This document shows positions 63,980 to 64,000 of a stretch of 64,000 bases of DNA, in pieces; the stretch's first letter is position 1; each line of letters starts with the position of its first letter. Location of the stretch: contig NZ_JAVIWL010000001.1 in assembly GCF_034314045.1 (NCBI RefSeq), positions 2,356,001 through 2,420,000 on the forward strand. Direction: 5' to 3'. The DNA comes from Glaciimonas sp. CA11.2 (GTDB taxonomy: Bacteria > Pseudomonadota > Gammaproteobacteria > Burkholderiales > Burkholderiaceae_D). The translations under genes and the position numbers were made by a program. The notes beneath the pieces are model-generated. The model was not told the origin of the DNA. It saw only the letters and a program-made list of their open reading frames with translations, and did not search any database.

Positions 63980-64000
63980 TGTCAAATTTACTTCAGCTCG
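63979..64000 (+). CDS. Start of a possible ctaA (heme A synthase) gene, cut by the window end
   Basis: ATG overlaps the preceding stop (TAATG) and gives MSNLLQL before the window ends. Heme A synthase is the usual next gene in this locus and begins with a hydrophobic helix, so this is a reasonable guess but rests on seven codons. Confidence 0.4.

Overview
This is a contiguous stretch of a betaproteobacterial chromosome, most likely from the Oxalobacteraceae (Burkholderiales; Herminiimonas/Collimonas/Glaciimonas-like). The assignment rests on gene order: gltB-gltD, then mlaFEDACB, ABC-2 exporter, bolA-like, murA, his genes, hinT, tatABC, and a second block with DUF2244-coxB-coxA-ctaG-DUF2970-coxC-surf1-sco. 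The moderate GC content (judged by eye, about half) fits the lower-GC members. Genus is inference. No tRNA, rRNA operon, prophage, CRISPR array or intact insertion sequence was seen. The one RNA gene is rnpB.

Layout. (1) 1-5.2 kb: glutamate synthase; gltB is cut at its 5' side by the window edge. (2) 5.5-9.7 kb: the Mla outer-membrane lipid-asymmetry system. (3) 10-11.7 kb: an ABC-2 exporter pair. (4) 11.9-20.7 kb: an IbaG/BolA-like gene preceded by a degenerate 122-bp duplication with a perfect 36-bp palindrome, then murA and the his genes (hisG, D, B, H, A, F, I, E). An orphan beta-class DNA methyltransferase lies between hisD and hisB, where hisC is expected. (5) 20.7-26.3 kb: hinT, tatABC, DUF2461, a DegS/AlgW-type protease, a NIF3-like protein and HslR. 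(6) 26.5-33.9 kb: a TetR-controlled fatty-acid beta-oxidation operon.

(7) 34.4-44.4 kb: a catabolic island, all on the + strand. It holds a sugar ABC importer (ATPase, permease, binding protein), a zinc alcohol dehydrogenase, a GntR/FCD regulator with two winged-helix segments, a split UxaA-type dehydratase, an aldo/keto reductase of the L-fucose dehydrogenase type, a fuconolactonase-like amidohydrolase and a DUF718 mutarotase. Together these look like a non-phosphorylative pathway for L-fucose or a related sugar, with the final cleavage step not encoded here. (8) 44.5-48.4 kb: an entericidin-like lipoprotein, MarC, a D-amino-acid dehydrogenase, rnpB and a secreted fasciclin-domain protein. 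(9) 48.7-53.8 kb, minus strand: LysR regulator, leuC, leuD and an aconitase-superfamily protein with its swivel domain at the N-terminus. (10) 54.2-56.5 kb: two valine-degradation genes behind a perfect 20-bp palindrome. (11) 56.8-64 kb: the aa3-type cytochrome c oxidase locus with its assembly factors.

Most promising non-routine signals: the sugar-acid island and its double-headed GntR regulator; two copies of a short terminal-inverted-repeat element (MITE-like), one between a putative TetR operator and its gene and the other inside the sugar transporter operon; the methyltransferase in the his cluster; the LysR-leuCD-aconitase cluster; and the palindromic duplication upstream of the bolA-like gene. 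Nothing here is proven to be a wholly new system.
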